Shown here: positions 42,295-52,219 of the stretch, piece after piece | Numbering within the stretch: position 1 is the first letter of the stretch | How the letters are laid out: every line of letters begins with the position of its first letter | Assembly (NCBI RefSeq): GCF_009708075.1 | Contig: NZ_WMBT01000002.1 | Coordinates: 434,001 to 498,000, forward strand | Direction: 5' to 3' | DNA from: Paracoccus lichenicola | GTDB taxonomy: Bacteria > Pseudomonadota > Alphaproteobacteria > Rhodobacterales > Rhodobacteraceae | Length of the DNA stretch: 64,000 nt | The notes under the pieces: generated by a model | The model's database searches: none | What the model saw: the letters and a program-made list of their open reading frames with translations, nothing else | What the model was told of the DNA's origin: nothing | Position numbers and translations under genes: made by a program

Positions 42295-44820
42295 TCACGG
42301 GCCATCCCCGTGCGAGGATCTTCCAAACAATAGCCCCAAATCCGTATCGTAGGCTAGCCCTTTGAAGATAGCGCTATCATCGCCCACGACACACAGCGTC
42401 ACCGAAGCCTTGCGCCAGTCCGGCCAGTCCTTGCGGAAACCGGCCAGTTCCGGACCCTCCTGATCCGGCAGATCCAGCCCGGCCAGCCTCTTGGCGCTGG
42501 CGGACACCTCGCTCAGCGCCTCGGCTTCGGCGGTGGCGTGGGCATCGGCCGGATCCGCGTCTCCCGACCAGAACCGCAGCCGACCGCCCTCGCGGCGCAG
42601 CAGCAGCAGGGTCCGCGTCGGCTGCCCCAGCCGGGTCGGGTATTCGGCATCGTCGGAACCGCCGCCGCCGTCGCGATAGCCTTCCTCGATCCGTATCGTC
42701 GCCTGGCGCGCGTGGCTGCTGCGGGCGTGGCCTTCGCCGATGGTTTCCAGTTCGGCACCCTCCAGCGCGGGGGGCACCGGGCGGGCGTCGGGACCATGTA
42801 CGGTCTCGATCAGGGCGCGCAGGTTGTCGGGCGCGCGGATGGCGCCCGTCTCGGTCAGAACCGCAGCGGTGCGCCATTGATCCGCCAGGGGATAGACCCA
42901 GGCCCCGCGATCAAGGACGCCGTGCAGCCAGCGGTCATCCGTGACCGTCTCGGGATCGGGCGCCACGACATGCAGCACCGGCCCCGGCACAGGTCGCAGG
43001 TTTGCCGGACGCAGATCCATGTGCCGCCACAGCCGCCCGGCCCGCTGGATCAGCGAGGCGATGGGGGCAAGGTCCGACACCATCACGTCGAAGTCGAGAT
43101 CGAGCGAGGATTCCAGCACCTGAGTCCCCACCAGCACCCGCCCCTCGCGGCCCGTGCCGTCGCGGCCGAAACGGGCCATCATCCCCGCCTCGACCCGCTT
43201 GCGGTCGGCCAGCGTGAAGCGCGCGTGCAGAAGATCGGCGTCAATGCCCCGTGCCCGAAGTGCGGCCACGGCGGCGATCGCATCGTCCACGGCATTGCGC
43301 ACCCAGACGCAGGCCGCGCCAGCGGCAGCATGGCGGGCCAGCAGGTCCAGCGCGGCATCCGCATCGGGCAGGCGGTTGACCGCGACATCGCCCTTGGTCA
43401 TTTCCGGCGGGTCGAAGCTGCGGACCGATGCGCCTGCGGGGATCGACAGGCTGGGATAGGCGGGATCGCGATCCTCGGCAAAGGGTTGCCCGGTCCCTTC
43501 GGCAAAGGCGCGCGACAGCCGCGCCCGCAGATCCAGCGGCAGCGTCGCCGTCAGCAGGATGGCCGAGCCGCCCTGCATCGCATGAAGCCGCAGCAGGGTG
43601 GCCAGTTCGTGGGCCATGTAAGGCTCGCCCAGTTCATGCGCTTCGTCCACGATCAGGATCTTGCGCGACAGGCCCCAGTTGCGCAGCGTGGCAAACCGCG
43701 TGGGCAGCACCGCCAGCAGCGCTTGGTCGATGGTGCCCACGCCCACATCCGCCAGCAATGCGCGCCGCCTGCTGGCCGCCAGCCAGTCGCCGCAGACCGG
43801 ATCGTCCGAACCGGGGGCCGTGTTGCGCACGTCCCGGAATTCGACCGACAGCCCCGCCCGGCCATGGGCCAGCGTCAGCGAGGGCACGTCTTGGAACAGG
43901 CCGCCGACGACCTTGCGCGCGCGGCGGAACATCGCGTCCGCCGTCGCCATGGTCGGCAGCGCGACATAAAGCCCCTGCCCCTTGCCCGCGCACAGCATCC
44001 GTTGCGCCAGGATGAAGGCGGCCTCGGACTTGCCGGCGCCGGTCTCGTCCTCGATGATCGCCAGCATCGGTCCGGGCGGCAGTTCTATGTCGCGCGCGGC
44101 CTTCTGCATGGGGCGCAGCCTGAAATCGAACAGCGGATCGGCCTTCGGAGAAGGCGGCAGCAAGCCGGCGGCGCGCAGGGCATCCGGTGCACGTTGTCGG
44201 GCATCGGCAAGGTATTCGGCCAGCGTCGGACCAGCGTTCCGCGGCGCGAACCATTCCGCGTTTGATCCGACCCAATCGGCAACCGTCGTGACCCCGGCCA
44301 GAAACCATGTCAGGGTCTTCGCCTCGCGCTGGCGCATCCCTTCCAGCGTGGCCCCCGGCCACAGATCGAGGCAGGCGCGCACGAAAGCCGTCGCATCCGC
44401 GCGCGCCTCGGCGCCGGCGCGGTCGCGCATCTGCCTCCAGTCATGGTCCATCGCTCTTGGCGGCCTGCCATGATGGCCGGCAGTGGCGGCCACGAGGGGG
44501 CGCAACGCATGAAAGCCGCCGCCCAGCCGATCTGCCAACAATCCCTCGATCTCGGGATCACGCAGCCAGGCTTCGGTCACTTCCCAGTGCCGTCTGTCCT
44601 GAACCGTGCCGTTCAAAAGCATGTCGCGGAACACGCGTCCGATCTTGCCCAGATCGTGCAACGCGATCAGCAGGCAGAACAGGTCGCGCCGAGGGTGATC
44701 GGCCAGCAGAACCTCGGCCACGGCCGCCACGTCCAGCATGTGATAGACTGCAGGATGCGCGGGCAGCCCCGGTTCGACAGGGCTTTTCCCCGGCCAGCGT
44801 TCGATCTGCGCAAGCTGCAT
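42295..44820 (-). CDS. cas3: CRISPR-associated nuclease/helicase Cas3 (type I-E)
   Basis: An 841-residue HD nuclease-helicase that degrades DNA bound by Cascade. HD domain: His22 and His27 (AHPAVYHMLD), the His55-Asp56 pair in LIALHDLGKIG, and further AATAGHHGRPP. Helicase: Walker A DETGAGKSEA with Lys264, DEAH box at 392-395 (VDEAHELGEPY), motif III LLTATLP, and motif VI QRAGRLWRH. The ATG at 44820 follows AGAGGA. It is separated from cse1 by about 300 bp of regulatory-looking sequence, whereas all other cas genes overlap. Confidence 0.96.
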   Translation of the reverse strand: MQLAQIERWPGKSPVEPGLPAHPAVYHMLDVAAVAEVLLADHPRRDLFCLLIALHDLGKIGRVFRDMLLNGTVQDRRHWEVTEAWLRDPEIEGLLADRLGGGFHALRPLVAATAGHHGRPPRAMDHDWRQMRDRAGAEARADATAFVRACLDLWPGATLEGMRQREAKTLTWFLAGVTTVADWVGSNAEWFAPRNAGPTLAEYLADARQRAPDALRAAGLLPPSPKADPLFDFRLRPMQKAARDIELPPGPMLAIIEDETGAGKSEAAFILAQRMLCAGKGQGLYVALPTMATADAMFRRARKVVGGLFQDVPSLTLAHGRAGLSVEFRDVRNTAPGSDDPVCGDWLAASRRRALLADVGVGTIDQALLAVLPTRFATLRNWGLSRKILIVDEAHELGEPYMAHELATLLRLHAMQGGSAILLTATLPLDLRARLSRAFAEGTGQPFAEDRDPAYPSLSIPAGASVRSFDPPEMTKGDVAVNRLPDADAALDLLARHAAAGAACVWVRNAVDDAIAAVAALRARGIDADLLHARFTLADRKRVEAGMMARFGRDGTGREGRVLVGTQVLESSLDLDFDVMVSDLAPIASLIQRAGRLWRHMDLRPANLRPVPGPVLHVVAPDPETVTDDRWLHGVLDRGAWVYPLADQWRTAAVLTETGAIRAPDNLRALIETVHGPDARPVPPALEGAELETIGEGHARSSHARQATIRIEEGYRDGGGGSDDAEYPTRLGQPTRTLLLLRREGGRLRFWSGDADPADAHATAEAEALSEVSASAKRLAGLDLPDQEGPELAGFRKDWPDWRKASVTLCVVGDDSAIFKGLAYDTDLGLLFGRSSHGDGP

Positions 44821-45149
44821 GACATTTGTTCCTCTGACCTTGCAGAGCTTGCAACAGACGATCCATGATGGGCAAGAACAGGCCGCGCGGTTGCCGATCT
44901 CTTGCCATGCAAGCCATAGGGGCGTCGTCGCCCGGGTCCACATGGCAATGGGCGATGGCGGCCGGACGCGATGCTGCTCTTTGATGACGCACCCCAGCAT
45001 GAAGCGATCACGCAGGCTCGGGGCATGGCTTGTGACGTGCCCATCGCGGGCCGTCGGCGTGAGCGGATGCCGGCGGCTCATCCCCAGGGCAGCATCAACA
45101 GCCTGCACGCCGATGGAAGGCGTTCGGCGGATACGCCCGGCACCCTGCA
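44821..45149. other. Upstream region of cas3, no gene seen
   Basis: About 330 bp with several overlapping open frames but no recognisable product. It probably contains the cas3 promoter and decayed island sequence continuing from the integrase remnant on its right. Confidence 0.4.
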
Positions 45150-45389
45150 TATCCAGATGGTTCCCCCGCTGTGTCAGCCAGGAGGCCGCGACCATGAACC
45201 GCTGGAAAACGGAAGCGCATGGGAGATGTCTGTCTGCTGGAATTGCCGCACTGTTCGTCCACGGATTGCGCAAGGCATGTGCCCACCGATCGGCGGAGGC
45301 TGGCGCAACTCTGCACGAGATCATGGTCGAGCGGGCATGAAACGCTGGCCGAAGTCAAGCGATACACCAAAAAGGTGCAGCTGCCCTGA
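45150..45389 (+). pseudogene. Tyrosine recombinase (phage-type integrase) C-terminal remnant
   Basis: In one frame the sequence reads SRWFPRCVSQEA, then VHGLRKACAHRSAEAGATLH, the HxLR active-site box of tyrosine recombinases. After EIM a one-base loss shifts frame; the next frame continues SSGHETLAEVKRYTKKVQLP and a stop, the GHxTLAEVxRYT box with the catalytic His and Tyr. The N-terminal two-thirds cannot be found. It is a decayed integrase about 110 bp from a tRNA-Glu 3' end, the usual int-att layout of an integrative island. Confidence 0.75.
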
Positions 45390-45500
45390 CCGGCAACGCG
45401 CTGGATCGGCTCGCCTGATCCGGGGTTTTGGCCAACCTCCCGAACAGGTTAGCCAGAGTTATGTAGAAAGACTTTAAAAAAAGTGGCTTTCTGGATTTCG

Positions 45501-45575
45501 TGGCAGCCCGTAGGGGAGTCGAACCCCTCTTTTCAGGTTGAAAACCTGACGTCCTAACCGATAGACGAACGGGCC
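45501..45575 (-). tRNA. tRNA-Glu (anticodon TTC)
   Basis: 75 nt with encoded CCA. Acceptor GGCCCGT/ACGGGCT (one G-U pair); D region TCTATCGGTTAGGAC; anticodon stem-loop CAGGTTTTCAACCTG with anticodon TTC; T-arm GAGGGGTTCGACTCCCC. All arms pair. The 3' end faces the integrase remnant. Confidence 0.97.
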
Positions 45576-45770
45576 ACTTTCCGGCGCTGCCGGTCTTTCC
45601 CGGCGGCGTGGGGCGGTGTTTAGGCAAAGCCGCAGGGGGGCGCAAGGGGAAAAATCCACCCTTCGGACAAAATTTTCGGCAAGGCGGATGCGGGTCGGCC
45701 CTGCCCTGCCGCGCGGTTCTTGCAGGGGCGCGCCGGGGGCTGTAAACCCCGGCCAACGAAAGGAAACGTC

Positions 45771-46058
45771 ATGTCGATCACCGAGGATCAGGCCCGCAAG
45801 GTCGCCCATCTGGCGCGCATCGCGGTCGATGACGCCGCTTTGCCGGCGCTTGCCCGCGAACTGAACGGCATCCTGCATTTCATGGAACAGTTGTCCGAGG
45901 TCGATGTGACCGGCGTCGAACCCATGACCGGCGTCACCCCCATGCGCCTCAAGCGGCGCGAGGATGTCGTGACCACCGGCGGCATGGCCGACAGGATCCT
46001 GTCCAACGCCCCCGACGCCCGCGAGGGCTTCTTTGCCGTCCCGAAGGTGGTGGAATGA
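45771..46058 (+). CDS. gatC: Asp-tRNA(Asn)/Glu-tRNA(Gln) amidotransferase subunit C
   Basis: A 95-residue GatC, which clamps GatA and GatB in the tRNA-dependent amidotransferase. Motifs: [14 protein letters not shown] and [20 protein letters not shown], then [12 protein letters not shown] and [15 protein letters not shown]. The ATG follows AAAGGAAA. A GCCGGGG/CCCCGGC hairpin lies just before it (about 45730-45753). It overlaps gatA by 4 bp; gatB is not in this window. Confidence 0.96.
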   Translation: MSITEDQARKVAHLARIAVDDAALPALARELNGILHFMEQLSEVDVTGVEPMTGVTPMRLKRREDVVTTGGMADRILSNAPDAREGFFAVPKVVE

Positions 46059-47536
46059 GCAACCTGAACAGCCTGACCATCGCGGACGCGCGCGACGCCC
46101 TGCGCAAGGGCGACACCACGGCCGTCGAGCTGACCGAAGCCTGCCTGACCGCCATCGAGGGGGCGGGCGCGCTTAACGCCTTTGTCCACAAGACGCCCGA
46201 AATGGCGCGCGCCATGGCCCGGGCCGCCGATGCCCGTATCCAGGCGGGGGACGCGACCGCGCTGACCGGGATCCCCCTGGGCGTCAAGGATCTGTTCTGC
46301 GTGAAGGGCGTGCCCAGCCAGGCGGCCAGCCGGATCCTGGAAGGCTTCCGCCCGGAATACGAATCGACCGTCACGCGGAACCTGTGGGACGCGGGCGCGG
46401 TGATGCTGGGCAAGCTGAACCAGGACGAATTCGCCATGGGGTCCGCCAACGAAACAAGCTGCTATGGCCCGGCGGTGAACCCGTGGAAGGTCGATGACCG
46501 GCCCCTGACCCCGGGCGGAAGCTCGGGCGGGTCGGCGGCGGCGGTGGCGGCGGACCTGTGCCTGGCCGCGACCGCGACGGATACCGGCGGGTCGATCCGC
46601 CAGCCTGCGGCCTTTACCGGCATCGTGGGGCTGAAGCCCACCTATGGCCGGGTCAGCCGCTGGGGGGTGATCGCCTATGCCTCGTCCCTCGACCAGGCCG
46701 GGCCGCTGACCAAGACGGTGCGCGACGCGGCGATCATGCTGGGGGCCATGGCATCCGTCGATCCGCAGGATTCGACCAGCGCCGACGTGGCCGTTCCCGA
46801 CTATGAATCCCTGCTGACCGGCGACATTCGCGGCAAGCGCATCGGCATCCCGCGCGAATACCGCGTGGACGGGATGCCGCCCGAGATCGACGCCCTGTGG
46901 CACAAGGGCGCGGACATGCTGCGCGACGCGGGGGCCGTCATCGTGGACATCAGCCTGCCGCACACGAAATACGCGCTGCCCGCCTATTACGTGATCGCCC
47001 CGGCCGAGGCGTCGTCGAACCTCGCCCGCTATGACGGGGTGCGCTATGGCCACCGCGCCAAGCTGGGCCAGGGCGACGGCATCACCGAGATGTATGAAAA
47101 GACCCGGGCCGAGGGTTTCGGCCCCGAGGTTCAGCGCCGCATCATGATCGGCACCTATGTCCTGTCGGCAGGATTCTATGACGCCTATTACAACCGCGCC
47201 CGCAAGGTCCGCGCGCTGATCAAGCGCGACTTCGACATGGCCTTCGCGGACGGCATCGACGCGATCCTGGCGCCGACGACTCCGTCCGCCGCCTTTGGCC
47301 TGGGGGCCATGGACGGCGGCGATCCGGTGCAGATGTATCTGAACGACGTGTTCACCGTGACGCTGAACCTGGCCGGGCTGCCGGGGATCGCGGTGCCGGT
47401 GGGGCTGGACAGGCAGGGGCTGCCGCTGGGCCTGCAACTGTTCGGGCGTCCCTTCGAGGAAGGCGAATTGCTGAACCACGCGCTTGTCCTTGAACGCGCT
47501 GCAGGATTTGTGGCCAAGCCCGATCGCTGGTGGTAG
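46055..47536 (+). CDS. gatA: Asp-tRNA(Asn)/Glu-tRNA(Gln) amidotransferase subunit A
   Basis: A 493-residue amidase-signature enzyme that releases ammonia from glutamine for tRNA amidation. The Ser-cisSer-Lys triad is Lys78 ([10 protein letters not shown]), Ser156 ([12 protein letters not shown]) and Ser180 ([10 protein letters not shown]). [13 protein letters not shown] and [11 protein letters not shown] are further family blocks. Coupled to gatC. Confidence 0.97.
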   Translation: MSNLNSLTIADARDALRKGDTTAVELTEACLTAIEGAGALNAFVHKTPEMARAMARAADARIQAGDATALTGIPLGVKDLFCVKGVPSQAASRILEGFRPEYESTVTRNLWDAGAVMLGKLNQDEFAMGSANETSCYGPAVNPWKVDDRPLTPGGSSGGSAAAVAADLCLAATATDTGGSIRQPAAFTGIVGLKPTYGRVSRWGVIAYASSLDQAGPLTKTVRDAAIMLGAMASVDPQDSTSADVAVPDYESLLTGDIRGKRIGIPREYRVDGMPPEIDALWHKGADMLRDAGAVIVDISLPHTKYALPAYYVIAPAEASSNLARYDGVRYGHRAKLGQGDGITEMYEKTRAEGFGPEVQRRIMIGTYVLSAGFYDAYYNRARKVRALIKRDFDMAFADGIDAILAPTTPSAAFGLGAMDGGDPVQMYLNDVFTVTLNLAGLPGIAVPVGLDRQGLPLGLQLFGRPFEEGELLNHALVLERAAGFVAKPDRWW

Positions 47537-47567
47537 GGTCGCAAGCATGGCAGGTCATGGAGGCACG

Positions 47568-47963
47568 ATGCGCGGCTGTCTGATCCTTTCGGTGCTGGCG
47601 CTTGCCGGCTGTGGCGAACACCTGGGCTGGAACCCGAACTACAATTTCGGCCCGACACGTTATGGCCAATACCGCGCCACGCGGGAAGCCGCGCTGGTCA
47701 CGAACGTCGAATCGCCCAAGACCATTCCCGTGGCCCGGCCCTTCTATGCGCCGACGGGCGCGGACATCGCCGGGCGCAGCCCGGTGCCGATCCCGCCCAC
47801 CATGGGGGTGGACCGCGTGCGGGTGGTCAAGAAGGTCCAGACGGTCCCCGTCCGGCCCGCCCCGGTCGTGACGATCCCCGCCATGCGCACCGTCCGCGAT
47901 CCGAACGCGCCGGTCCTGATCGTGCCCCCCTCCATGCGCAGGGGCGACCAGCCGCCGCTGTGA
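47568..47963 (+). CDS. Small predicted lipoprotein, function unknown
   Basis: A 131-residue protein with a lipoprotein signal (MRGCLILSVLALAGC; lipobox LAGC, Cys15) and a Pro-rich mature part containing RPFYAPTGADIAGRSP and ends DQPPL. The ATG is preceded by GGAGG. No family is recognised. It lies 31 bp after gatA and overlaps the amidase gene by 4 bp, so it may act in the envelope with that enzyme. Confidence 0.7.
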   Translation: MRGCLILSVLALAGCGEHLGWNPNYNFGPTRYGQYRATREAALVTNVESPKTIPVARPFYAPTGADIAGRSPVPIPPTMGVDRVRVVKKVQTVPVRPAPVVTIPAMRTVRDPNAPVLIVPPSMRRGDQPPL

Positions 47964-48631
47964 CCGGGGGTTTTCCCAGTCCCAACCATGGCGACCGCCG
48001 GGGCCAGCGCCCCGAACTGGTCGTGCTGCACTATACCGGCATGGCCGACACGGCCGAGGCGCGCGCGCGCCTGTGCGATCCCGGGGCCGAGGTCAGCGCC
48101 CATTGGCTGGTCCACGAGGATGGCCGCCTCGATCCCCTGGTCCCCGAGGATCGCCGCGCCTGGCACGCGGGCGCGGGATCCTGGCAGGGGCGCGACGACG
48201 TGAACTCGCGCAGCATCGGGATCGAGATCGCCAATCCCGGCGACCGCCCCTTCCCGTCCCGCCAGATGGATGCGGTGGCGGGGCTGCTGCGCGGCATCAT
48301 GTCCCGCTGGCGGATCGGACCCGAGGGCGTGATCGGCCATTCGGACATGGCCCCCGACCGCAAGATCGACCCCGGTCCCCGCTTCGACTGGCAGCGCCTG
48401 GCCTGCGAGGGGCTGGCGCTGGCCGGCGGCCCAGGTGCGGATGCCCCGCTGGAGACCAGCCTGACCCGCATCGGCTATCCCCTTGTGGACCCGGCCACGC
48501 GCCTTGCCGCCTTCCGGCTGCGCTTCCGCCCCTGGGCGCAGGGTCCCGAGACCGAGGCCGACCGGCGCACCGCCGCCTTTGTCGCGGCGGCTGTCCGGTC
48601 GCGCTATTCGGCGGCGACCGGTTCCAGGTAA
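47960..48631 (+). CDS. N-acetylmuramoyl-L-alanine amidase (Amidase_2 family)
   Basis: A 223-residue zinc amidase of the AmiD/AmpD type that cleaves the MurNAc-L-Ala bond of muropeptides. Zinc ligands: His24 (VVLHYTGM), His127 (VIGHSDMAPD) and Asp137 (RKIDPGPRF). SIGIEIANPG is typical. No signal peptide is visible, so a cytosolic AmpD-like role in muropeptide recycling is likely. The GTG start overlaps the lipoprotein gene stop. Its 3' end overlaps the convergent thioesterase gene by 28 bp. Confidence 0.9.
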   Translation: MTGGFPSPNHGDRRGQRPELVVLHYTGMADTAEARARLCDPGAEVSAHWLVHEDGRLDPLVPEDRRAWHAGAGSWQGRDDVNSRSIGIEIANPGDRPFPSRQMDAVAGLLRGIMSRWRIGPEGVIGHSDMAPDRKIDPGPRFDWQRLACEGLALAGGPGADAPLETSLTRIGYPLVDPATRLAAFRLRFRPWAQGPETEADRRTAAFVAAAVRSRYSAATGSR

Positions 48632-49023
48632 CGTTCCAGGCCCGCGCGGATGTCGTCGGGCCAGGGCGTGGACTTGTGGTTTTCCAGAGAGGTCAGGACG
48701 ATCTTCTGGCGGATGGTCCAGATCACGTCCGGGCCGACAGTCACCACCGTTTCCAGATCCAGCGAGGACCGCCCCACGTTGCGCACATGGACGTTGAAGG
48801 TCAGCACGTCGCCATAGACGGCGGGCTTGGTGAACAGGATGTTCATCGACAGCGTGGGCAGACCCAGCTTGCGCTCGAACATGATCTCTTTCCAGGTGAT
48901 GCCGAAGGACGCGAACATCGCCTCGTTCACATCGACCAGCATCGACAGGTAGGCGGGGTGATAGGCGATGCCGGTCAGGTCGCAATCGCCGAAGCGCAGC
49001 GGCTTGGACAGGGTAAAGGGCAT
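48604..49023 (-). CDS. 4-hydroxybenzoyl-CoA thioesterase-like hotdog protein
   Basis: A 139-residue single hotdog-fold acyl-CoA thioesterase of the 4HBT group. The segment RFGDCDLTGIAYHPAYLSML contains the Asp/His region of the active helix. The ATG at 49023 follows AAAGGA; the frame is open to 49095. It is divergent from the aromatic monooxygenase operon and shares its regulatory region, so it probably hydrolyses a CoA thioester of that pathway. Confidence 0.85.
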   Translation of the reverse strand: MPFTLSKPLRFGDCDLTGIAYHPAYLSMLVDVNEAMFASFGITWKEIMFERKLGLPTLSMNILFTKPAVYGDVLTFNVHVRNVGRSSLDLETVVTVGPDVIWTIRQKIVLTSLENHKSTPWPDDIRAGLERYLEPVAAE

Positions 49024-49069
49024 GGGGCGGTCCTTTGCGGGCAGTGGCGGCAGGCGCAAGCGCCATTGG

Positions 49070-49185
49070 TTTACGCTTGAAGCATATCGCTGCACGGTTT
49101 CCTGTCAACAACGGCAACTGACGGGCAACCAGTCGCAGAATACTGTTGACAGACGCGTGCCGCCATAATTTTATACCTAAAGCAT
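49070..49185. promoter_or_regulatory. Divergent promoters with paired operator-like sites
   Basis: Rightward: TTGACA (49146-49151), 17 bp, TTTTAT (49169-49174). Leftward: TTGACA (complement of 49103-49108), 16 bp, TATGCT (complement of 49081-49086). A related 16-mer, TTTACGCTTGAAGCAT (49070-49085) and TTTATACCTAAAGCAT (49170-49185), overlaps each -10 and is spaced exactly 100 bp apart. TTTA-N4-TAAA symmetry suits the MarR-type regulator at the end of the cluster. Confidence 0.6.
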
Positions 49186-49220
49186 CTGCCCCCGCCGCAT
49201 CGATACAAGGAAGCCTGGAC

Positions 49221-51497
49221 ATGAAGATCGCCGTTCTCGGGGCTGGCCCTGCCGGCCTTTACTTCGCCATCACCATGAAGCTGCGCGACGCGGGCCACGA
49301 CATCACCGTCTATGAACGCAACCGACCCGACGACACCTTCGGATGGGGCGTGGTGCTGTCGGACGAGACGATGAACAACTTTGCCGGCAACGATCCCGTC
49401 AGCGAGGCGATGATCCGCGACAGCTTCGCTTATTGGGACGACGTGAAGGTCGTGCGGGGCGACGACTCCATGACCTCGGGCGGGCACGGATTCGCGGGCA
49501 TCGGGCGGATGAAGCTGCTGGTTCTGTTGCAGCAGCGCGCCCGGGATCTGGGGGTGGACCTGCGCTTCCAGGCGGATCTGGACGGGGCGGCGCTTGAGAA
49601 CCTGCGCGCCACGCATGACCTGGTGGTGGCCGCCGACGGGCTGAACTCGCGCACGCGGCAGACCCATGCCGACCGCTTCGGCGCGCGGATCGACATGCGG
49701 CACAACCATTTCGTCTGGCTGGGCACCCGGCAGAAATTCGACGACGCCTTCACCTTCATCTTCGAGAAGACCGAGCACGGCTGGATCTGGGCGCACGCCT
49801 ATCAGTTCGACGCCGACACCGCGACCTTCATCGTGGAATGCGGGCCGGAAACATTCGACGCCTTCGGGTTCGCCAACCTGTCCCAAGCCGACAGCATGGC
49901 GCTGTGCGAAAGGATCTTCGCGCGCCACCTGGGCGGCCACAAGCTGATGTCGAACGCCAACCACATCCGCGGTTCCGCCTGGATCCGCTTTCCGCGCGTG
50001 ACTTGCGAAAACTGGCATTTCGACAATGTGGTGCTGTTGGGCGATGCCTCGGCCACGGCGCATTTTTCCATCGGCTCGGGCACCAAGCTGGGCATGGAAA
50101 GCGCCATCGCCCTGGCCGACGAGTTGAACGCGGGCAAGCCGCTGGACCAGGCCCTGGCCGATTACCAAACGGCGCGGCAGTTGCAGGTGCTGCGCGTGAC
50201 ATCCGCCGCGCGCAATTCGACCGAATGGTTCGAGGAGGTCGAGCGGTATCTGGACCTGGACCTGACCCAGTTCACCTATGCGCTGCTGACCCGCAGCCAG
50301 CGCATCGGGCATGAAAACCTGCGCCTGCGCGACCCCGAATGGCTGGCCCAGGCCGAGGCCTGGTTCCAGGCCAAGGCGGGCAGCCAGTCCACCCGCCGCC
50401 CGATGTTCGCGCCCTTCCAGCTGCGCGACATGCGGCTGACGAACCGCGTCGTCGTCTCGCCCATGGCGCAATACAAGGCGCAGGGCGGCCATCCGACCGA
50501 CTGGCACTTCGTCCACTACGCCGAACGCGCCAAGGGCGGCGCGGGGCTGGTGTTCACGGAAATGCTCTGTGTCAGCCCCGAAGGCCGGATCACGCCGGGC
50601 TGCCCCTGCATCGGTCCCGATCAGGAAGCCGCGTGGCGTCGCCTGACCGACTTCGTCCATGCCGAGACGGATGCGAAGATCTGCGCCCAGATCGGCCATG
50701 CGGGGCGCAAGGGATCCACGCGCATCGCCTGGGAAGGCATCGACAAGCCGCTGGCGGACGGCAACTGGCCGCTGATGTCGGCATCCGCCCTGCCCTATCT
50801 GCCGGAAAGCCAGACGCCCAAGGCGATGGACCGCGCCGACATGGATGCCGTGAAGGCGCAGTTCGTCGAGGCGGTGAAGACCGCCGACCGCGCGGGCTTC
50901 GACATGCTGGAAATGCACGCGGCGCACGGCTATCTGCTGGCCTCCTTCATCTCTCCGGTGACGAACCGCCGGAGCGACGACTACGGCGGCAGCCTGGAAA
51001 ACCGCCTGCGCTATCCGCTGGAGGTCTTTGCCGCCATGCGCGCCGCCTGGCCGGACGCCAAGCCGATGACGGTGCGGATCTCGGCCCATGACTGGGTGGA
51101 TGGCGGCGTCACTCCGGCGGACGCCGTGCAGGTCGCCCACGCCTTTCACGACGCCGGGGCGGACGCGATCAACGTGTCCTCGGGCCAGACGGACAAGGCG
51201 GAACAGCCGGTTTACGGGCGCATGTTCCAGGCGCCCTTCAGCGACCGCATCCGCAACGACCTGGGCGTGCCGACGCTGGTGGCGGGCAACATCTATGAAC
51301 CCGACCACGTCAATTCGATCCTGATGGCGGGACGGGCGGATCTGGTGCTGCTGGCGCGACCGCATCTGGCCGACCCCTATTGGACGCTGCACGCGGCGGT
51401 GGAGCTGGGCGATACCGAACAGGCCTGGCCCGCACCCTATGAAGGCGGGCGGCGGCAGGCCAACACCCTGGCCGAACGCGCAAGGGCCATGGCATGA
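49221..51497 (+). CDS. Bifunctional aromatic-CoA monooxygenase/reductase (salicylyl-CoA 5-hydroxylase / 2-aminobenzoyl-CoA type)
   Basis: A 758-residue fusion. Residues 1-390 are a group A FAD monooxygenase: [10 protein letters not shown] dinucleotide motif, [17 protein letters not shown], and the second FAD motif [18 protein letters not shown]. Residues about 395-758 are an Old Yellow Enzyme-type FMN oxidoreductase: [40 protein letters not shown] and [13 protein letters not shown]. This fusion is known from 2-aminobenzoyl-CoA monooxygenase/reductase of Azoarcus and is annotated elsewhere as salicylyl-CoA 5-hydroxylase. The ATG at 49221 gives the canonical flavin-binding N-terminus. First gene of a seven-gene operon. 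Substrate not decided by sequence. Confidence 0.9.
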   Translation: MKIAVLGAGPAGLYFAITMKLRDAGHDITVYERNRPDDTFGWGVVLSDETMNNFAGNDPVSEAMIRDSFAYWDDVKVVRGDDSMTSGGHGFAGIGRMKLLVLLQQRARDLGVDLRFQADLDGAALENLRATHDLVVAADGLNSRTRQTHADRFGARIDMRHNHFVWLGTRQKFDDAFTFIFEKTEHGWIWAHAYQFDADTATFIVECGPETFDAFGFANLSQADSMALCERIFARHLGGHKLMSNANHIRGSAWIRFPRVTCENWHFDNVVLLGDASATAHFSIGSGTKLGMESAIALADELNAGKPLDQALADYQTARQLQVLRVTSAARNSTEWFEEVERYLDLDLTQFTYALLTRSQRIGHENLRLRDPEWLAQAEAWFQAKAGSQSTRRPMFAPFQLRDMRLTNRVVVSPMAQYKAQGGHPTDWHFVHYAERAKGGAGLVFTEMLCVSPEGRITPGCPCIGPDQEAAWRRLTDFVHAETDAKICAQIGHAGRKGSTRIAWEGIDKPLADGNWPLMSASALPYLPESQTPKAMDRADMDAVKAQFVEAVKTADRAGFDMLEMHAAHGYLLASFISPVTNRRSDDYGGSLENRLRYPLEVFAAMRAAWPDAKPMTVRISAHDWVDGGVTPADAVQVAHAFHDAGADAINVSSGQTDKAEQPVYGRMFQAPFSDRIRNDLGVPTLVAGNIYEPDHVNSILMAGRADLVLLARPHLADPYWTLHAAVELGDTEQAWPAPYEGGRRQANTLAERARAMA

Positions 51498-52219
51498 CGC
51501 TGGCGGGCCGCAAGGCGCTGGTCACGGGCGGCGGGTCAGGCACGGGCGCGGTCATCGCGCGCAGGCTGGCGGACGCAGGGGCCGAGGTCACGGTCTGCGG
51601 CCGCCGTCCCATCGACGCGGCCCCCGGCATCCGCGCGCAGATCTGCGACATCACCGATGAGGGTGCCGTGCAGGCGCTGTTCGCGACCGGTCCCTTCGAC
51701 ATCGTGGTGGCAAATGCCGGGGCGTCCGACAGCGCGCCGCTGACCCGCACCACGCTGGACCAGTTCCGCGCGATGATCGACGCGAACCTGACCGGCAGCT
51801 TCCTGACGATCCGAGAGGCCCTGCGCACCATGGAGGGCGATTGGGGCCGCGTGATCGCCATTGCCTCGACCGCGAGCCTGAAAGGCTATGCCTATGTCGC
51901 GCCCTATGCGGCGGCCAAGCACGGCGTCCTGGGCCTGGTCCGGTCGGCAGCGTTGGAGGTCGCGCGGAAGGGCATCACCGTGAACGCAGTCTGCCCCGGC
52001 TTCCTGGACACCGAAATGACCCGGCGGTCCATCGACACCATCGTCGCCAGGACCGGGCGCAGCCCCGATGAGGCCCGCGCGTCCCTGGCCGCGACCAACC
52101 CCATGGGGCGCCTGGTCCCGCCCGCCGACGTGGCCGAGGCGGTGCTTTGGCTTTGCGCGCCCGGATCAAGCATGGTCACGGGCCAGGCGATTTCCATTTC
52201 CGGCGGAGAAACACCATGA
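51494..52219 (+). CDS. SDR family NAD(P)-dependent oxidoreductase
   Basis: A 241-residue classical short-chain dehydrogenase: [15 protein letters not shown] cofactor loop, [12 protein letters not shown], the Ser in [12 protein letters not shown], the YAAAK catalytic pair, and [13 protein letters not shown]. In this operon it likely acts on a hydroxyacyl-CoA or alicyclic keto/hydroxy intermediate produced by the monooxygenase. It overlaps both neighbours by 4 bp. Confidence 0.9.
   Translation: MTLAGRKALVTGGGSGTGAVIARRLADAGAEVTVCGRRPIDAAPGIRAQICDITDEGAVQALFATGPFDIVVANAGASDSAPLTRTTLDQFRAMIDANLTGSFLTIREALRTMEGDWGRVIAIASTASLKGYAYVAPYAAAKHGVLGLVRSAALEVARKGITVNAVCPGFLDTEMTRRSIDTIVARTGRSPDEARASLAATNPMGRLVPPADVAEAVLWLCAPGSSMVTGQAISISGGETP

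Noticed and set aside
42299-42320. Second repeat-like stretch (CCATCCCCGTGCGAGGAT) next to the pseudo-repeat
   Set aside because: It lies within the cas3 coding end and matches only the first arm; probably chance.
44821-45500. Several + and - strand open frames upstream of cas3
   Set aside because: Apart from the integrase boxes, no frame shows a recognisable domain or a good ribosome-binding site.
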